Notes: generated by a model not told the origin, from the sequence alone. A stretch of DNA of 55,882 nucleotides from Bacteroidota bacterium (GCA_016866355.1 VGMN01000010.1:1-55882); one strand, 5' to 3'; shown: positions 1 through 8,729, numbered from the stretch's first letter. A program made the numbers and translations.

Positions 1-7
1 CAACAGC

Positions 8-35
8 AGGCACCTCATTGAGGGGCCTTTTTTTT
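8..35 (+). terminator. Intrinsic terminator of a gene left of the window
   Basis: An inverted repeat with a 9-bp stem (AGGCaCCTC / GAGGgGCCT, one A-G mismatch) and a 3-nt loop is followed by eight T residues. The T tract fixes the direction as rightward, so it ends a transcript whose gene lies outside the window. Confidence 0.8.
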
Positions 36-92
36 GAACCTCAGGCAGTTAGCAGATTCCCTTCTTCGTAAACAATGCGTCCCCAGACTTGT

Positions 93-100
93 TATTTTTG
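93..100 (+). promoter_or_regulatory. -7 promoter box of nfu-pnuC-nadR
   Basis: TATTTTTG matches the Bacteroidota -7 consensus TAnnTTTG exactly and lies 20 bp before the nfu ATG. I see no clear TTG -33 element at the expected distance. Confidence 0.5.
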
Positions 101-120
101 CAGAACAATTTTAAACTGAT

Positions 121-717
121 ATGATTAAGACTGGCAACCCCATAGTGAGTATTTATACGGAAATGACCCCTAACCCCGAAACCATGAAGTTTGTAGCTAA
201 TAAGCTTTTATATCCGGGAAAGAGTGTGGACTTCCCAGATGTGGCAAGTGCGGGACCTTCACCGATGGCAACTGAGTTATTCGGTTTTCCTTTTATCAAG
301 GCCGTTTTTATAGCCAGCAATTTTGTAACACTTACCAAAACGGTAGAAACAGACTGGAATGATGTTATCCCATCTGTTCGTCAGTTTTTAAAAGATTATT
401 TAGAGGAAGGAAAGCCGGTTATCAATGAAGAAGAATTGGCTGCTGTAAAACAAACCGTTTCTAATGAGGTGGCCGCTGACGATGATGATGTTGTAAAAAG
501 AATAAAGGAATTATTAGACAATTATGTTCGCCCTGCTGTTGAAATGGACGGTGGTGCTATTCAATTTAAAAGTTACGAAGCAGGTACTGTTAGCTTAGCT
601 ATGCAAGGTAGTTGCAGTGGTTGTCCTTCTTCAATGATCACACTCAAAGCAGGGATTGAAGGAATGATGAAACGAATGATCCCTGAAGTAAAAGAAGTGA
701 TTGCCGAATCAGAATGA
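121..717 (+). CDS. NifU-like iron-sulfur cluster scaffold (Nfu)
   Basis: A 198-residue protein with the two-domain layout of Nfu proteins: an N-terminal Nfu_N domain (about residues 10-95) and a C-terminal NifU domain (about 122-195). The C-terminal domain holds the cluster-binding CSGC motif (Cys165, Cys168). Proteins of this family carry an Fe-S cluster between two subunits and pass it to client proteins in the cytoplasm. The ATG follows a -7 box by 20 bp. The stop overlaps the ATG of pnuC by 4 bp (ATGA), so the three genes 121-1914 are probably one transcript. Family assignment is secure; which proteins it serves cannot be read here. Confidence 0.93.
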   Translation: MIKTGNPIVSIYTEMTPNPETMKFVANKLLYPGKSVDFPDVASAGPSPMATELFGFPFIKAVFIASNFVTLTKTVETDWNDVIPSVRQFLKDYLEEGKPVINEEELAAVKQTVSNEVAADDDDVVKRIKELLDNYVRPAVEMDGGAIQFKSYEAGTVSLAMQGSCSGCPSSMITLKAGIEGMMKRMIPEVKEVIAESE

Positions 718-1340
718 GCAGCAACCTAGTGCCTGATTTGTTGGAATCAATTGCACAAACATCCTGGTTAGAATGGGTAGCTGCCGCAGCAGGAATCATC
801 AGTGTTTGGTATAGTAAAAAAGAAAGTAGCTGGGTCTATCCTACTGGTCTGCTCAATACTATTATTTATACCTGGTTAAGTTTTAAATATCAATTACCTG
901 GGGAAGGTGTTGTTAATTTTTATTATACCGCCATGAGTTTATATGGTTGGTATAATTGGTCCCGAAAAGATCTTACACAAAAACCGATAATACAAATTAG
1001 CTATAGCAGCAATCAAGAGTGGATACAACAAGTTTTGTTCTTTATTGTTATATATATAGTGCTGTACGGATCGCTTAGCGGAGTAAAAGAATATTTTTTT
1101 GAAGGCGCTATTCCTTGGGCAGATGCACTAGCTTCCGCAGCTGCTTTCACAGGAATGTGGTTGATGACACAAAAAAAAGTAGAAAGTTGGTATTGGTGGA
1201 TCCTAACCAATATTACTTCGATGCCACTCTATTTTGTGAAAGGATTAAGAGTCACGGCGCTTTATTATTTAATACTTTTGCTCCTCGCTTTTGCAGGACT
1301 GTTTAGCTGGAAAGAAAAAGTGAAAAAGCAACATGCTTAA
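714..1340 (+). CDS. pnuC: Nicotinamide riboside transporter PnuC
   Basis: 208 residues, strongly hydrophobic, with about seven predicted membrane segments and the PnuC-type motif region WLSFKYQLPGEGVVNFYY followed by MSLYGWYNW. PnuC proteins move nicotinamide riboside (some relatives move thiamine) across the inner membrane by facilitated diffusion, trapping it by phosphorylation. The gene overlaps both neighbours, nfu by 4 bp and the NadR-like kinase by 8 bp. The adjacent kinase argues for nicotinamide riboside rather than thiamine as substrate. No thiamine (TPP) riboswitch precedes it, which fits the same conclusion. Confidence 0.9.
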   Translation: MSSNLVPDLLESIAQTSWLEWVAAAAGIISVWYSKKESSWVYPTGLLNTIIYTWLSFKYQLPGEGVVNFYYTAMSLYGWYNWSRKDLTQKPIIQISYSSNQEWIQQVLFFIVIYIVLYGSLSGVKEYFFEGAIPWADALASAAAFTGMWLMTQKKVESWYWWILTNITSMPLYFVKGLRVTALYYLILLLLAFAGLFSWKEKVKKQHA

Positions 1341-1914
1341 AAAAATTGTAATCATAGGCCCCGAAAGCACCGGAAAGAGCACGCTCTGTCAAGAGCTGGC
1401 TGAACATTTTGAAACCATCTGGTGTCCGGAATATGCTCGAGAGTATTTGCTAACTAATGGAACAGATTATAGTTTTCAAGACCTCCTGACCATTGCTAAG
1501 GGACAAATAGCATTGGAAGACCAATTAGCAGACAAACTAGAATTAAGAGCCGCTCCACTGTTAGAGCAGGATTATGATATACCTTATTTCATTGATACAG
1601 ACATGAGCGTTATGAAGGTATGGTGCCAGTTTGTTTTCAATAAATGTCATCCGTTTATTGAAGAACAATTAGCTAAACGAGAAGTAGGTCATTACCTTCT
1701 CTGTCAACCCGATTTACCCTGGGTAAAAGATCAACTGAGAGAATATCCGGATCAGGCTACGCGTGAAAAACTATTTACTATTTATCGTAATTGGTTGGAA
1801 AACCAATCCGTTCCCTGGACACTGATTCAAGGAAAAGATGTAGAAAGAATGAAGCTGGCCGTTCGCGCTGTTAACCGCATCTTAGAAACTTCTTACGTTA
1901 CCGATTCTCAATAA
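1333..1914 (+). CDS. nadR: NadR-like ribosylnicotinamide kinase
   Basis: 193 residues starting with a P-loop, GPESTGKST (residues 9-17), as in the C-terminal kinase domain of NadR. The N-terminal nucleotidyltransferase and repressor domains of enterobacterial NadR are absent, so this is a stand-alone kinase-type protein. It would phosphorylate nicotinamide riboside imported by the overlapping pnuC to give NMN for NAD synthesis. The 3' end overlaps mtgA on the other strand by 17 bp. The function rests on family and context; whether it also has adenylyltransferase activity cannot be judged. Confidence 0.82.
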   Translation: MLKKIVIIGPESTGKSTLCQELAEHFETIWCPEYAREYLLTNGTDYSFQDLLTIAKGQIALEDQLADKLELRAAPLLEQDYDIPYFIDTDMSVMKVWCQFVFNKCHPFIEEQLAKREVGHYLLCQPDLPWVKDQLREYPDQATREKLFTIYRNWLENQSVPWTLIQGKDVERMKLAVRAVNRILETSYVTDSQ

Positions 1915-2605
1915 GTCTGCGAATGGTTGGCTCCGATTGCAAATGCATCATTTGTCGGAGAATAAAATTACTTCTCCCCTGTACAAACCGAGAAGTGGGT
2001 TTTACTTTATACCGTTGGGGGTTCGGTAGCGCTGCTGCTATCATTGCAGCTTCACGTCTGGTCAACTGTTTGGCAGATTTGCCAAAATAATATTGCGCAG
2101 CCGCTTCAGCTCCAAATACTCCTTTACCCATCTCAATAACATTCAGGTATACTTCAAGAATTCTTTTCTTACCCCATAGTAATTCAATCATAGCAGTAAA
2201 GTAAACCTCGAGTCCTTTACGAATCCAACTTCGGCCTTGCCATAAAAAAACATTCTTAGCGGCTTGCTGGCTAATAGTACTGCCCCCTCTTAATTTTTGA
2301 GGTTTGCGTTTGTTATAGGCCATTGCCTCTTGTATCCGTTTCCAATCAAATCCATAATGTTGGGTAAAGAGTTGATCTTCCGAAGCAATCACGGCCAAAC
2401 GCATATATGGAGAAATTGCAGCTGCCGAAACATAGTCCCTGCGCATCCCGTTTCCAGTAACCCAATTACTCAATTGTGTAATTGTAATAGGAGGATTGAC
2501 CCAGCGTAAGGCCAGGATATAGACAAACTGAAAAATAAAAAGGTAAAAAAGAATTCGTTTTACAATATGCCACCAGGAACCAGCAACAGCAACGCGCTTA
2601 CTCAT
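1898..2605 (-). CDS. mtgA: Monofunctional peptidoglycan glycosyltransferase MtgA
   Basis: 235 residues from the chosen ATG, with one membrane segment (about residues 15-33) and a glycosyltransferase 51 domain. The catalytic Glu76 sits in SEDQLFTQHYGFD, and the second motif GGSTISQQ follows at about 107-114. These enzymes polymerise lipid II into glycan strands at the outer face of the inner membrane and lack a transpeptidase domain. A longer frame begins at a TTG at 2647 inside the preceding gene; I prefer the ATG at 2605, four bases after the GH3 stop codon. It is translationally close to the GH3 gene and converges with the NadR-like gene. Confidence 0.93.
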   Translation of the reverse strand: MSKRVAVAGSWWHIVKRILFYLFIFQFVYILALRWVNPPITITQLSNWVTGNGMRRDYVSAAAISPYMRLAVIASEDQLFTQHYGFDWKRIQEAMAYNKRKPQKLRGGSTISQQAAKNVFLWQGRSWIRKGLEVYFTAMIELLWGKKRILEVYLNVIEMGKGVFGAEAAAQYYFGKSAKQLTRREAAMIAAALPNPQRYKVKPTSRFVQGRSNFILRQMMHLQSEPTIRRLIENR

Positions 2606-2609
2606 ATAG

Positions 2610-4142
2610 TCAACATTGACCTGTTTCCAGAAATTTTTCCCAATCAACTAACATCTTTCCTTTCATCACACGCGGAAATTTATGTTGACTTCCCAGCTTT
2701 CCTTTCACCGCCATAAAGTCTAAAAATTGTTGCTCGGGTAGCACTTCCAAAAAAACTTCTTTTAAGGCACTGTTTCTTTCAGTAGCATAGTCATCATTCA
2801 AGACGCGTAAATGTTGATCAATTTTAGTGCGTAATAAAGCCGCATCTACTTTATCATCAGTGGCAACATACCAACGATGTGCAAAAAAACTTTGATAAGG
2901 AAACCCCACCACCGTGTATTCTGGTATACTAATATTGAGTTCGTTACTCACCAACTCGATGGCCTTGTTCATATTATCCACACTCAGGTGTTCGCCAGTC
3001 AAACTTAAAAAATGCTTGATACGCCCCGTGATTACAATTTCGGAACGTTCAATATCTGTAAAACGTATAGTATCTCCAATTAAGTACCGCCAAGCACCCG
3101 CATTAGTGCTCATGAGCAATGCATACTCTTTTCCTTCTTCTACCTCGTGAATCATTTTGGCTCTAGCAGTAGGAAGCGGGTTTCCACCGCTATCAAAATT
3201 CGATTCATCAAAGGGAATAAACTCAAAGAAAATATTATTATTCAAAATCAACTGCATGCCCGATGCATGCTCGCGCGTTTTAAACCCAATAAAGCCTTCG
3301 CTGGATAAATAGTTTTCTACATACACAATGGGTTTGCCCAATAATTTTTCAAAACCTTTCTTGTAGGGTTCAAAGGCAACACCGCCATGAACAAAAAAAC
3401 TCAGGTTGGGCCAAATCTCATGAATATGGTTCAGCTTGTATCTTTCAATCACCATTTCCATCAACATCTGACACCAGGCAGGAACGCCCACGAGGTAACC
3501 AATATCCCATTTGGGTGCTTGCTCAACAATCTCTTGTAATTTTTGATTCCAGTCACTGATGGCTGCAATGCGTCCACCCGGCTTATAGAAAGTTTGAAAC
3601 CAAAAAGGCCTCCGCTTTGCAAGAATTCCACTAAGATCACCGGCATACCAACCTGCTTTTCCTTTCTTAAGATCTGTAGCACCCCCTAATATTAGAAACC
3701 CTTTAGTCATGGCGCGCATATTGGCCTCTTCATAACGAACCAGACTAATTAATTGACGGAGGTAATTCACCATATTACTCCGCAACAAATCACTAGTAAC
3801 AGGAATATATTTACTAGCTGCTTCGGAAGTACCAGAACTTAATGCATAATACTTGATCTTACCCGGCCATGTCACATCAGGTGTGCCGTCCAAAGTTTGT
3901 TTCCACCACTGATCGTATATCTTATTGTAATCATGAATAGGGACCAGCTCCTGGAACTTCTTATCCGGATGTTTACTCAACAGTGCTTGATCAAAATGAT
4001 ATTGTTGACCAAATGCGGTAAACCGGGCTTTTTTCAACAACTTTTTGAGCACCCGAAGTTGTTGTCTGCGGTTATCATTAATGGGAATCTGGAGAATAGA
4101 GGCCAGTGCCCGCGGAATTTTTATGTCAAGAATTGACGCCAT
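2610..4142 (-). CDS. GH3 auxin-responsive promoter family protein
   Basis: 510 residues, similar in length to plant GH3 proteins (acyl-acid amido synthetases of the ANL/firefly-luciferase fold). The ATP-binding SSGTSE motif is at residues 102-107, and the STNAGAWRYLIGDTIRF segment matches the conserved GH3 hinge region. Plant members adenylate a carboxylic acid and join it to an amino acid. Bacterial homologues are widespread in Bacteroidota with no substrate I can assign. It is followed after four bases by mtgA, which suggests joint expression and possibly a cell-envelope role, but that is inference. It diverges from suhB. Confidence 0.85.
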   Translation of the reverse strand: MASILDIKIPRALASILQIPINDNRRQQLRVLKKLLKKARFTAFGQQYHFDQALLSKHPDKKFQELVPIHDYNKIYDQWWKQTLDGTPDVTWPGKIKYYALSSGTSEAASKYIPVTSDLLRSNMVNYLRQLISLVRYEEANMRAMTKGFLILGGATDLKKGKAGWYAGDLSGILAKRRPFWFQTFYKPGGRIAAISDWNQKLQEIVEQAPKWDIGYLVGVPAWCQMLMEMVIERYKLNHIHEIWPNLSFFVHGGVAFEPYKKGFEKLLGKPIVYVENYLSSEGFIGFKTREHASGMQLILNNNIFFEFIPFDESNFDSGGNPLPTARAKMIHEVEEGKEYALLMSTNAGAWRYLIGDTIRFTDIERSEIVITGRIKHFLSLTGEHLSVDNMNKAIELVSNELNISIPEYTVVGFPYQSFFAHRWYVATDDKVDAALLRTKIDQHLRVLNDDYATERNSALKEVFLEVLPEQQFLDFMAVKGKLGSQHKFPRVMKGKMLVDWEKFLETGQC

Positions 4143-4204
4143 CGCACGGTTTCAATTGTACTGCGAATATAAGCATTTGAGCGGGGGACATATTATCTTC
4201 GCGC

Positions 4205-4984
4205 ATGCTCCACACTATATTACGTGAAGCTGCAGAAGCAGGTGCAGCAGAAATACTACGCTTTTTTCAGGGCAATTTTGAGATCAGCAATAAAGAAGGC
4301 GTAAACAACCTGGTTACAGAAGCTGACCACGCCTCGGAGAAAGCTATTCTCAGTGTAATCAAAAAAGCGTTCCCTGATCATCAGATATTAGCAGAGGAAA
4401 GCGGCGCACTCGAACAATCCTCCGACTATAAATGGATCATAGATCCTATTGACGGAACTGTAAATTTTGCGCAAGGCATTCCGCTCAATTGCGTTTCTAT
4501 AGCGGTAGAATGGAAAGGCTCCATGATTTTAGGAGCCGTATATAATCCACATTTACGAGAATTCTTTTTTGCAGAAAAAGGGAAGGGCGCCACGTTAAAT
4601 GATAAACCCATACAAGTCAGCAAAAAAACTTCTACACTAAAATCCTGTTTAGTAACAGGCTTTCCTTACACCTATATCAATGAACCTAACGGACCTATTG
4701 AAGTATTTGAACGATTTGTTCGTAAGGGGGTTCCCGTTCGTCGGCTAGGTTCTGCTGCTATCGATCTATGCTGGGTTGCTTGTGGGAGGTTTGATGGATT
4801 CTTTGAGCAAAAATTGGAACCCTGGGATAGCGCAGCCGGGTATTTAATTGTAGAAGAAGCCGGTGGAAAAGTAACAGACTTTAAAGGAGGAGCTTTTTCA
4901 GTCTATCAACATAAACTGATTGCCACAAACAGCTTGATCCATGAAGAGGTGGTGGAAGTAGTTAATGGACGTAAAGAACTTTAA
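4205..4984 (+). CDS. suhB: Inositol monophosphatase family protein (SuhB-like)
   Basis: 259 residues with all metal-site motifs of the family: ILAEESG (Glu64/Glu65 region), DPIDGT (residues 80-85), and the C-terminal PWDSAAGYLIVEEAGG block. These Mg-dependent phosphatases hydrolyse inositol monophosphates; bacterial relatives also act on other sugar phosphates or, like E. coli SuhB, work in rRNA antitermination. The exact role here is not clear. thiL follows after 9 bp, so they are likely cotranscribed. A TATCTTCG box (7 of 8 bases of the -7 consensus) lies just before the start. Confidence 0.9.
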   Translation: MLHTILREAAEAGAAEILRFFQGNFEISNKEGVNNLVTEADHASEKAILSVIKKAFPDHQILAEESGALEQSSDYKWIIDPIDGTVNFAQGIPLNCVSIAVEWKGSMILGAVYNPHLREFFFAEKGKGATLNDKPIQVSKKTSTLKSCLVTGFPYTYINEPNGPIEVFERFVRKGVPVRRLGSAAIDLCWVACGRFDGFFEQKLEPWDSAAGYLIVEEAGGKVTDFKGGAFSVYQHKLIATNSLIHEEVVEVVNGRKEL

Positions 4985-4993
4985 AATAGTACC

Positions 4994-6028
4994 ATGTCAA
5001 ATCAACGCACAGAGATTAGTTCACTAGGAGAATTTGGACTGATTGATCATGTAACAAAAAATATTGAATTACAAAATGCATCTTCCATTGTTGGAGTAGG
5101 AGATGATGGTGCAGTGATTGATCATTTTGGAAAACAAACTGTGATCAGTACGGATCTTTTGGTAGAAGGTGTTCACTTTGATTTGATCTATACGCCCCTA
5201 AAACACCTGGGGTACAAATCAGTGATTGCAAATATCAGCGACATCTATGCCATGAATGCAACACCCACACAACTTGTAATCAGTTTGGGGTTAAGTAATC
5301 GTTTTAGTGTGGAAGCAGTGGACGAACTATACGAGGGAATTTATGCAGCTTGTGAAAAATATGGAGTAGATCTTGTTGGAGGTGATACTACTTCGTCCCA
5401 AAAGGGATTGATCATTTCTATTACCGCTATAGGCGAAGTAACACCCGATACATTTGTAAAGAGAAGTACCGCACAAAAAGGGGATTTGATTTGTGTGAGT
5501 GGAGATTTGGGTGCCGCCTATATTGGTTTGTTATTTTTAGAAAGAGAAAAGAAGATATATCTCGAAAGTCCGGGTGTACAACCTGACCTGGAAGGCGAAG
5601 CGTATGTGGTAGGACGTTTATTAAAACCAGAAGCCAGAAAAGATATCATTGAATTTTTAGCAGCACAAAAAATTCAACCCACTTCCATGATGGATATCAG
5701 CGATGGGCTCAGCTCTGAAATATTACACATCTGCAAGCAAAGTGAATTAGGCTGTGTCCTCTATGAAGAAAAAATTCCAATTGCAGAAGCAACAAAACAA
5801 GCAGCGTTTAAATTTGAACTCGATCCTACGGCTTGTGCATTAAGTGGTGGTGAGGATTACGAACTCTTATTTACAATCCCACAAGCTGAATATGATAAAC
5901 TGGTACTGAACGAACAAATCAGTGTAGTAGGTTATATGACCGATGCTGAACAGGGGGCACAGCTATTTACAAAAGGCGGCAGCAAGTACCCCATCACAGC
6001 ACAGGGGTGGAATCACATGAAAGAGTAA
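4994..6028 (+). CDS. thiL: Thiamine-monophosphate kinase
   Basis: 344 residues with the motifs of ThiL/PurM-fold kinases: GVGDDGAVID near the N-terminus, GGDTTSS in the middle, MMDISDGL and ALSGGEDYELLFT in the C-terminal half. It phosphorylates thiamine monophosphate to thiamine diphosphate, the final step of cofactor synthesis in the cytoplasm. Length is normal for the family. It lies 9 bp after suhB and converges with higA; the stop codon sits in a small palindrome (6022-6035). Confidence 0.95.
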   Translation: MSNQRTEISSLGEFGLIDHVTKNIELQNASSIVGVGDDGAVIDHFGKQTVISTDLLVEGVHFDLIYTPLKHLGYKSVIANISDIYAMNATPTQLVISLGLSNRFSVEAVDELYEGIYAACEKYGVDLVGGDTTSSQKGLIISITAIGEVTPDTFVKRSTAQKGDLICVSGDLGAAYIGLLFLEREKKIYLESPGVQPDLEGEAYVVGRLLKPEARKDIIEFLAAQKIQPTSMMDISDGLSSEILHICKQSELGCVLYEEKIPIAEATKQAAFKFELDPTACALSGGEDYELLFTIPQAEYDKLVLNEQISVVGYMTDAEQGAQLFTKGGSKYPITAQGWNHMKE

Positions 6029-6033
6029 ATACT

Positions 6034-6390
6034 CTAAGACAAAAGCACAGATGCGGGTATTTGTAACTTCTCATGAAAAAGCTTAGCCAAATCTAATGTT
6101 AATGGTTTTTTCTTGTTTAATATAGCAGAAACATATCCCTTACTCCCCACTTCCTCAACAAGGTCTTTATTTCGCAAACCTTGCTCTCGCATTTTTTCCT
6201 TTATGACTTTAATCGGATCAGGTTTGGGTACTTGATAATGAATATCTTCATAATGCTTAATAAGTAATAGAACCAATTGAATCTTTTCACCTAATGGAGT
6301 TGTAGGCTTGACTCCTTTATCTAACTGGACTGCTACCCAGCTCAAGTAACTCAAATATTGCCTTTTTGTTTTTATTAGTTGTGGAGACAT
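6034..6390 (-). CDS. higA: HigA-type antitoxin with HTH domain
   Basis: 118 residues. The C-terminal part (about 60-118) is a Cro/C1-type helix-turn-helix with the pattern LRNKDLVEEVGSKGYVSAIL followed by LTLDLAKLFHEKLQIP, typical of HigA antitoxins. It begins 3 bp after the stop of the upstream toxin gene, giving the toxin-first order that marks higBA modules. HigA neutralises HigB by binding it, and the complex normally represses the shared promoter. The perfect inverted repeat upstream of higB is the likely target. Confidence 0.88.
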   Translation of the reverse strand: MSPQLIKTKRQYLSYLSWVAVQLDKGVKPTTPLGEKIQLVLLLIKHYEDIHYQVPKPDPIKVIKEKMREQGLRNKDLVEEVGSKGYVSAILNKKKPLTLDLAKLFHEKLQIPASVLLS

Positions 6391-6393
6391 CTT

Positions 6394-6702
6394 TTATCTT
6401 TTATACTCAACCAGTTTGACATTTATTTTATTATACTCACTATGTGTACCAAACCACTTTATTTGAACAACTCGGTAATCAAACACTACGCGCACTACCA
6501 GCCGATAGTGATTACCGCAAATATTGAAAACCACGCGATTGTCTCCTACCAAGCTTGCACTACCATACACTTGCTTAAGTTCATTAAAGTCTTTGAACGA
6601 AGCATTTAGTATTTCATAATACCACTCATATAAAGAATTTGCAGCACGGGGATACTTGGCTGCAAATTGCAAAATGGTATTTCGGGCAATAACATTAGAC
6701 AT
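6394..6702 (-). CDS. higB: HigB-type mRNA interferase toxin
   Basis: 102 residues of the RelE-superfamily HigB group. The pattern WYYEILNASFKDFNELKQVYG, then NRVVFNICGNHYRLVVRV and the ending QIKWFGTHSEYNKI is characteristic. HigB toxins cut mRNA on the ribosome. It is the first gene of the pair, with higA starting 3 bp later. The ATG lies close to a weak -7-like box (TAATTTTA, 6705-6712), which would leave almost no leader. Chromosomal higBA pairs are common; nothing shows whether this one is active. Confidence 0.9.
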   Translation of the reverse strand: MSNVIARNTILQFAAKYPRAANSLYEWYYEILNASFKDFNELKQVYGSASLVGDNRVVFNICGNHYRLVVRVVFDYRVVQIKWFGTHSEYNKINVKLVEYKR

Positions 6703-6713
6703 TATAAAATTAC

Positions 6714-6738
6714 AAAAGTTTACTAATAGTAAACTTTT
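6714..6738. promoter_or_regulatory. Perfect inverted repeat, likely HigBA operator
   Basis: AAAAGTTTAC, 5-nt spacer TAATA, GTAAACTTTT: a perfect 10-bp inverted repeat. It lies immediately upstream of a weak -7-like box of higB (minus strand), in the interval where the -33 region would be. Position and symmetry fit autorepression by HigA or the HigBA complex. Binding itself is inferred. Confidence 0.65.
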
Positions 6739-6927
6739 TAATTTCTTATTTTTTACTCGCGTTTGAAACGAATTAATCTGATTTGAGCTTTGTGAACAAG
6801 TGAAAAGGATTGATTTACTGATGATTATACCCTAATTGTGGGTTTAAAAACAGTATTCGGCTTTGATTAATAAATTGTCATTTTGTCTCCTATATCAATT
6901 TTTTTTAAATTGATGTAAAATTTTGTA

Positions 6928-7932
6928 ATGAAAAGCAAGCTTGCTTTTATACATGGTGTAATGATGATGCCTATGGTGCTCCTGGCACAGCCCCGCCGCA
7001 TCAATAACGATTTAACCGTAGCCGAAATTCAGAATATCAAACTGGAGTATATTCAGCAGATAAGAACTGTAAAAAAAGATACCTCCTATTTTGCGATCAT
7101 TACTATTACTGATGTTAACCCTGCTACTGTCAATACAATAAACCCGTTGGGAAATAAAAGAGAAATTAACCTCTTTACGGAGAAGGATTTCATCACATTT
7201 AAAAGCAGTATTGATAAAGCAATCACTACCATAGATACAAAAGATAAAAAAGGATTTAGTGGCGGGCGATACAATGAGTATACTATTGAAACACAATTTG
7301 ATGCTACAAATAACCGCTTTCGCGCTAAGTTAACACGTGACCCAATTGGTATTTACGAGGGAAAATTTACTTACCTCTACTTAGAGGACCTTTGTAAGAT
7401 TTCATCTTGGCTATCCACTATTGATATGGAAAAGCCTACACTTTTACCAATGCGCAATCCAGTTATACAAACAGATTTGAATAGTGAAGCTGCCAAAGCC
7501 CCACCAATTGCCAAACAATATCAGCAAGAGGTAAAAGCTGGAAGTAGCGGAATCAATAAAGAGCAACTCGTTATGATTGCTGGGAAATGGTATAACCAGG
7601 TACTTAGAAATGATTATAAAAATGGGGGCTATGAGAGTGGGTCTACCGGGGACTATGAGCCCGTACGGATAAATGAAGATGGTACTTGGTTATATTATGG
7701 TAAAAGAGGCAAGTTATCCATCACACCATTTACAACAGCCGATGCACTAAAATGGAAGATGACCAAAGAAATTCCAAAGTGGAAACTCACGTTTCATGAT
7801 TTTTCAAATGGGGACGGGGAAGGTTATTTTACAGTTGACCCCGCAGGTAATCCAAAACATGTGGTAATTAAGTTCAAGATTTATGAGCCTCGTGAAGGAT
7901 ATTGTACCTGGACTCAATATCGCAGGAGCTAG
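6928..7932 (+). CDS. Secreted protein of unknown function
   Basis: 334 residues that I do not recognise. The N-terminus has a basic start and a hydrophobic stretch ending near LLAQP, a probable signal peptide cleaved around residue 21. The first mature half is a mixed alpha/beta region rich in Thr and Ile. The C-terminal part (about 208-334) begins IAGKWYNQVL and contains NEDGTWLYYGKRG, which recalls lipocalin-like or beta-barrel repeats, but the match is too weak to name a family. It has a 225-bp upstream region and overlaps the end of the nitrilase-family gene on the other strand by 4 bp. Confidence 0.75.
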   Translation: MKSKLAFIHGVMMMPMVLLAQPRRINNDLTVAEIQNIKLEYIQQIRTVKKDTSYFAIITITDVNPATVNTINPLGNKREINLFTEKDFITFKSSIDKAITTIDTKDKKGFSGGRYNEYTIETQFDATNNRFRAKLTRDPIGIYEGKFTYLYLEDLCKISSWLSTIDMEKPTLLPMRNPVIQTDLNSEAAKAPPIAKQYQQEVKAGSSGINKEQLVMIAGKWYNQVLRNDYKNGGYESGSTGDYEPVRINEDGTWLYYGKRGKLSITPFTTADALKWKMTKEIPKWKLTFHDFSNGDGEGYFTVDPAGNPKHVVIKFKIYEPREGYCTWTQYRRS

Positions 7933-8726
7933 TGATCAGTGGCAATCCCAAATCTATCTCCATCTTTTAGGAATGGCAAGGACTGACGTACTTCCGTGAG
8001 TCTTTCTTTGTTCAGCGTGAGTGTATGGATTGCTTCTTGATCTTTTTGGGCGAACAAGATCTCTCCTAACGGATCAATCACCATACTATCTCCGCTGTGA
8101 TAAATTCCTTTTCCATCTTCGCCAATTCTGTTCACACCAATTACATAACACTGATTTTCAATAGCCCGCGCTTGTAATAATGTGATCCAAGCTTGTCTTC
8201 TTTTTTCTGGCCAATTAGCTACATACACCAGTACATCATATTCAGGTTGGCCATTGGTGATTTGTTGCCGAGCCCATACTGGAAAACGTAAATCATAACA
8301 GACTTGCAGATTGAATCTCCAACCATTTACAACCGTAATCAATCGTTTATCCCCTGCAGTATACTGTTGATCCTCCCCCGCAAAAGCAAATAAGTGACGC
8401 TTATCATAAAAACCATAATCACCAGTAGGCAACATCCAGATCAGTCTATTGAAATAACCTCCCTCTTCTTCAATAATCAAACTTCCGGTCAAAATCAAAC
8501 GATACTGAGTTGCCATTTTGCGCATCCATTCCACCGATTCACCATCCATTTTTTCTGCCAATTGAGAGGGGTTCATACTAAACCCCGTGGTAAACATTTC
8601 TGGTAAGAATACCACCTGTGTTTTCCCGGCAAGCGATGCAATTTTTTCTTCAAAATGCTGCCGATTAGCCCCTTTATTTTCCCAATGAAGAGGGGTTTGT
8701 ACTAAGGAAACGGTAATGCTTGACAT
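7929..8726 (-). CDS. Nitrilase-family hydrolase, omega-amidase-like (YafV/Nit2 group)
   Basis: 265 residues with the complete Glu-Lys-Cys triad of carbon-nitrogen hydrolases: Glu43 in FLPEMFTTGFS, Lys109 in YDKRHLF, and Cys143 in QVCYDLRFPVW. The ETGFSM-like and CYDLRFP contexts fit the omega-amidase subgroup, which removes ammonia from alpha-ketoglutaramate and related keto-acid amides as metabolite repair. It begins 3 bp after recX, so it is probably the second gene of that transcript. The family is certain; the precise substrate is by analogy. Confidence 0.88.
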   Translation of the reverse strand: MSSITVSLVQTPLHWENKGANRQHFEEKIASLAGKTQVVFLPEMFTTGFSMNPSQLAEKMDGESVEWMRKMATQYRLILTGSLIIEEEGGYFNRLIWMLPTGDYGFYDKRHLFAFAGEDQQYTAGDKRLITVVNGWRFNLQVCYDLRFPVWARQQITNGQPEYDVLVYVANWPEKRRQAWITLLQARAIENQCYVIGVNRIGEDGKGIYHSGDSMVIDPLGEILFAQKDQEAIHTLTLNKERLTEVRQSLPFLKDGDRFGIATDH

Positions 8727-8729
8727 AAA

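Noticed and set aside
714-1340. PnuT thiamine transporter as an alternative call for the PnuC-like protein
   Set aside because: No TPP riboswitch precedes it, and the overlapping gene is a NadR-like kinase, which points to nicotinamide riboside.
6022-6035. Palindrome AGAGTA-AA-TACTCT at the thiL/higA convergent ends, considered as a bidirectional terminator
   Set aside because: Weak 6-bp AT-rich stem with no T tract on either side.
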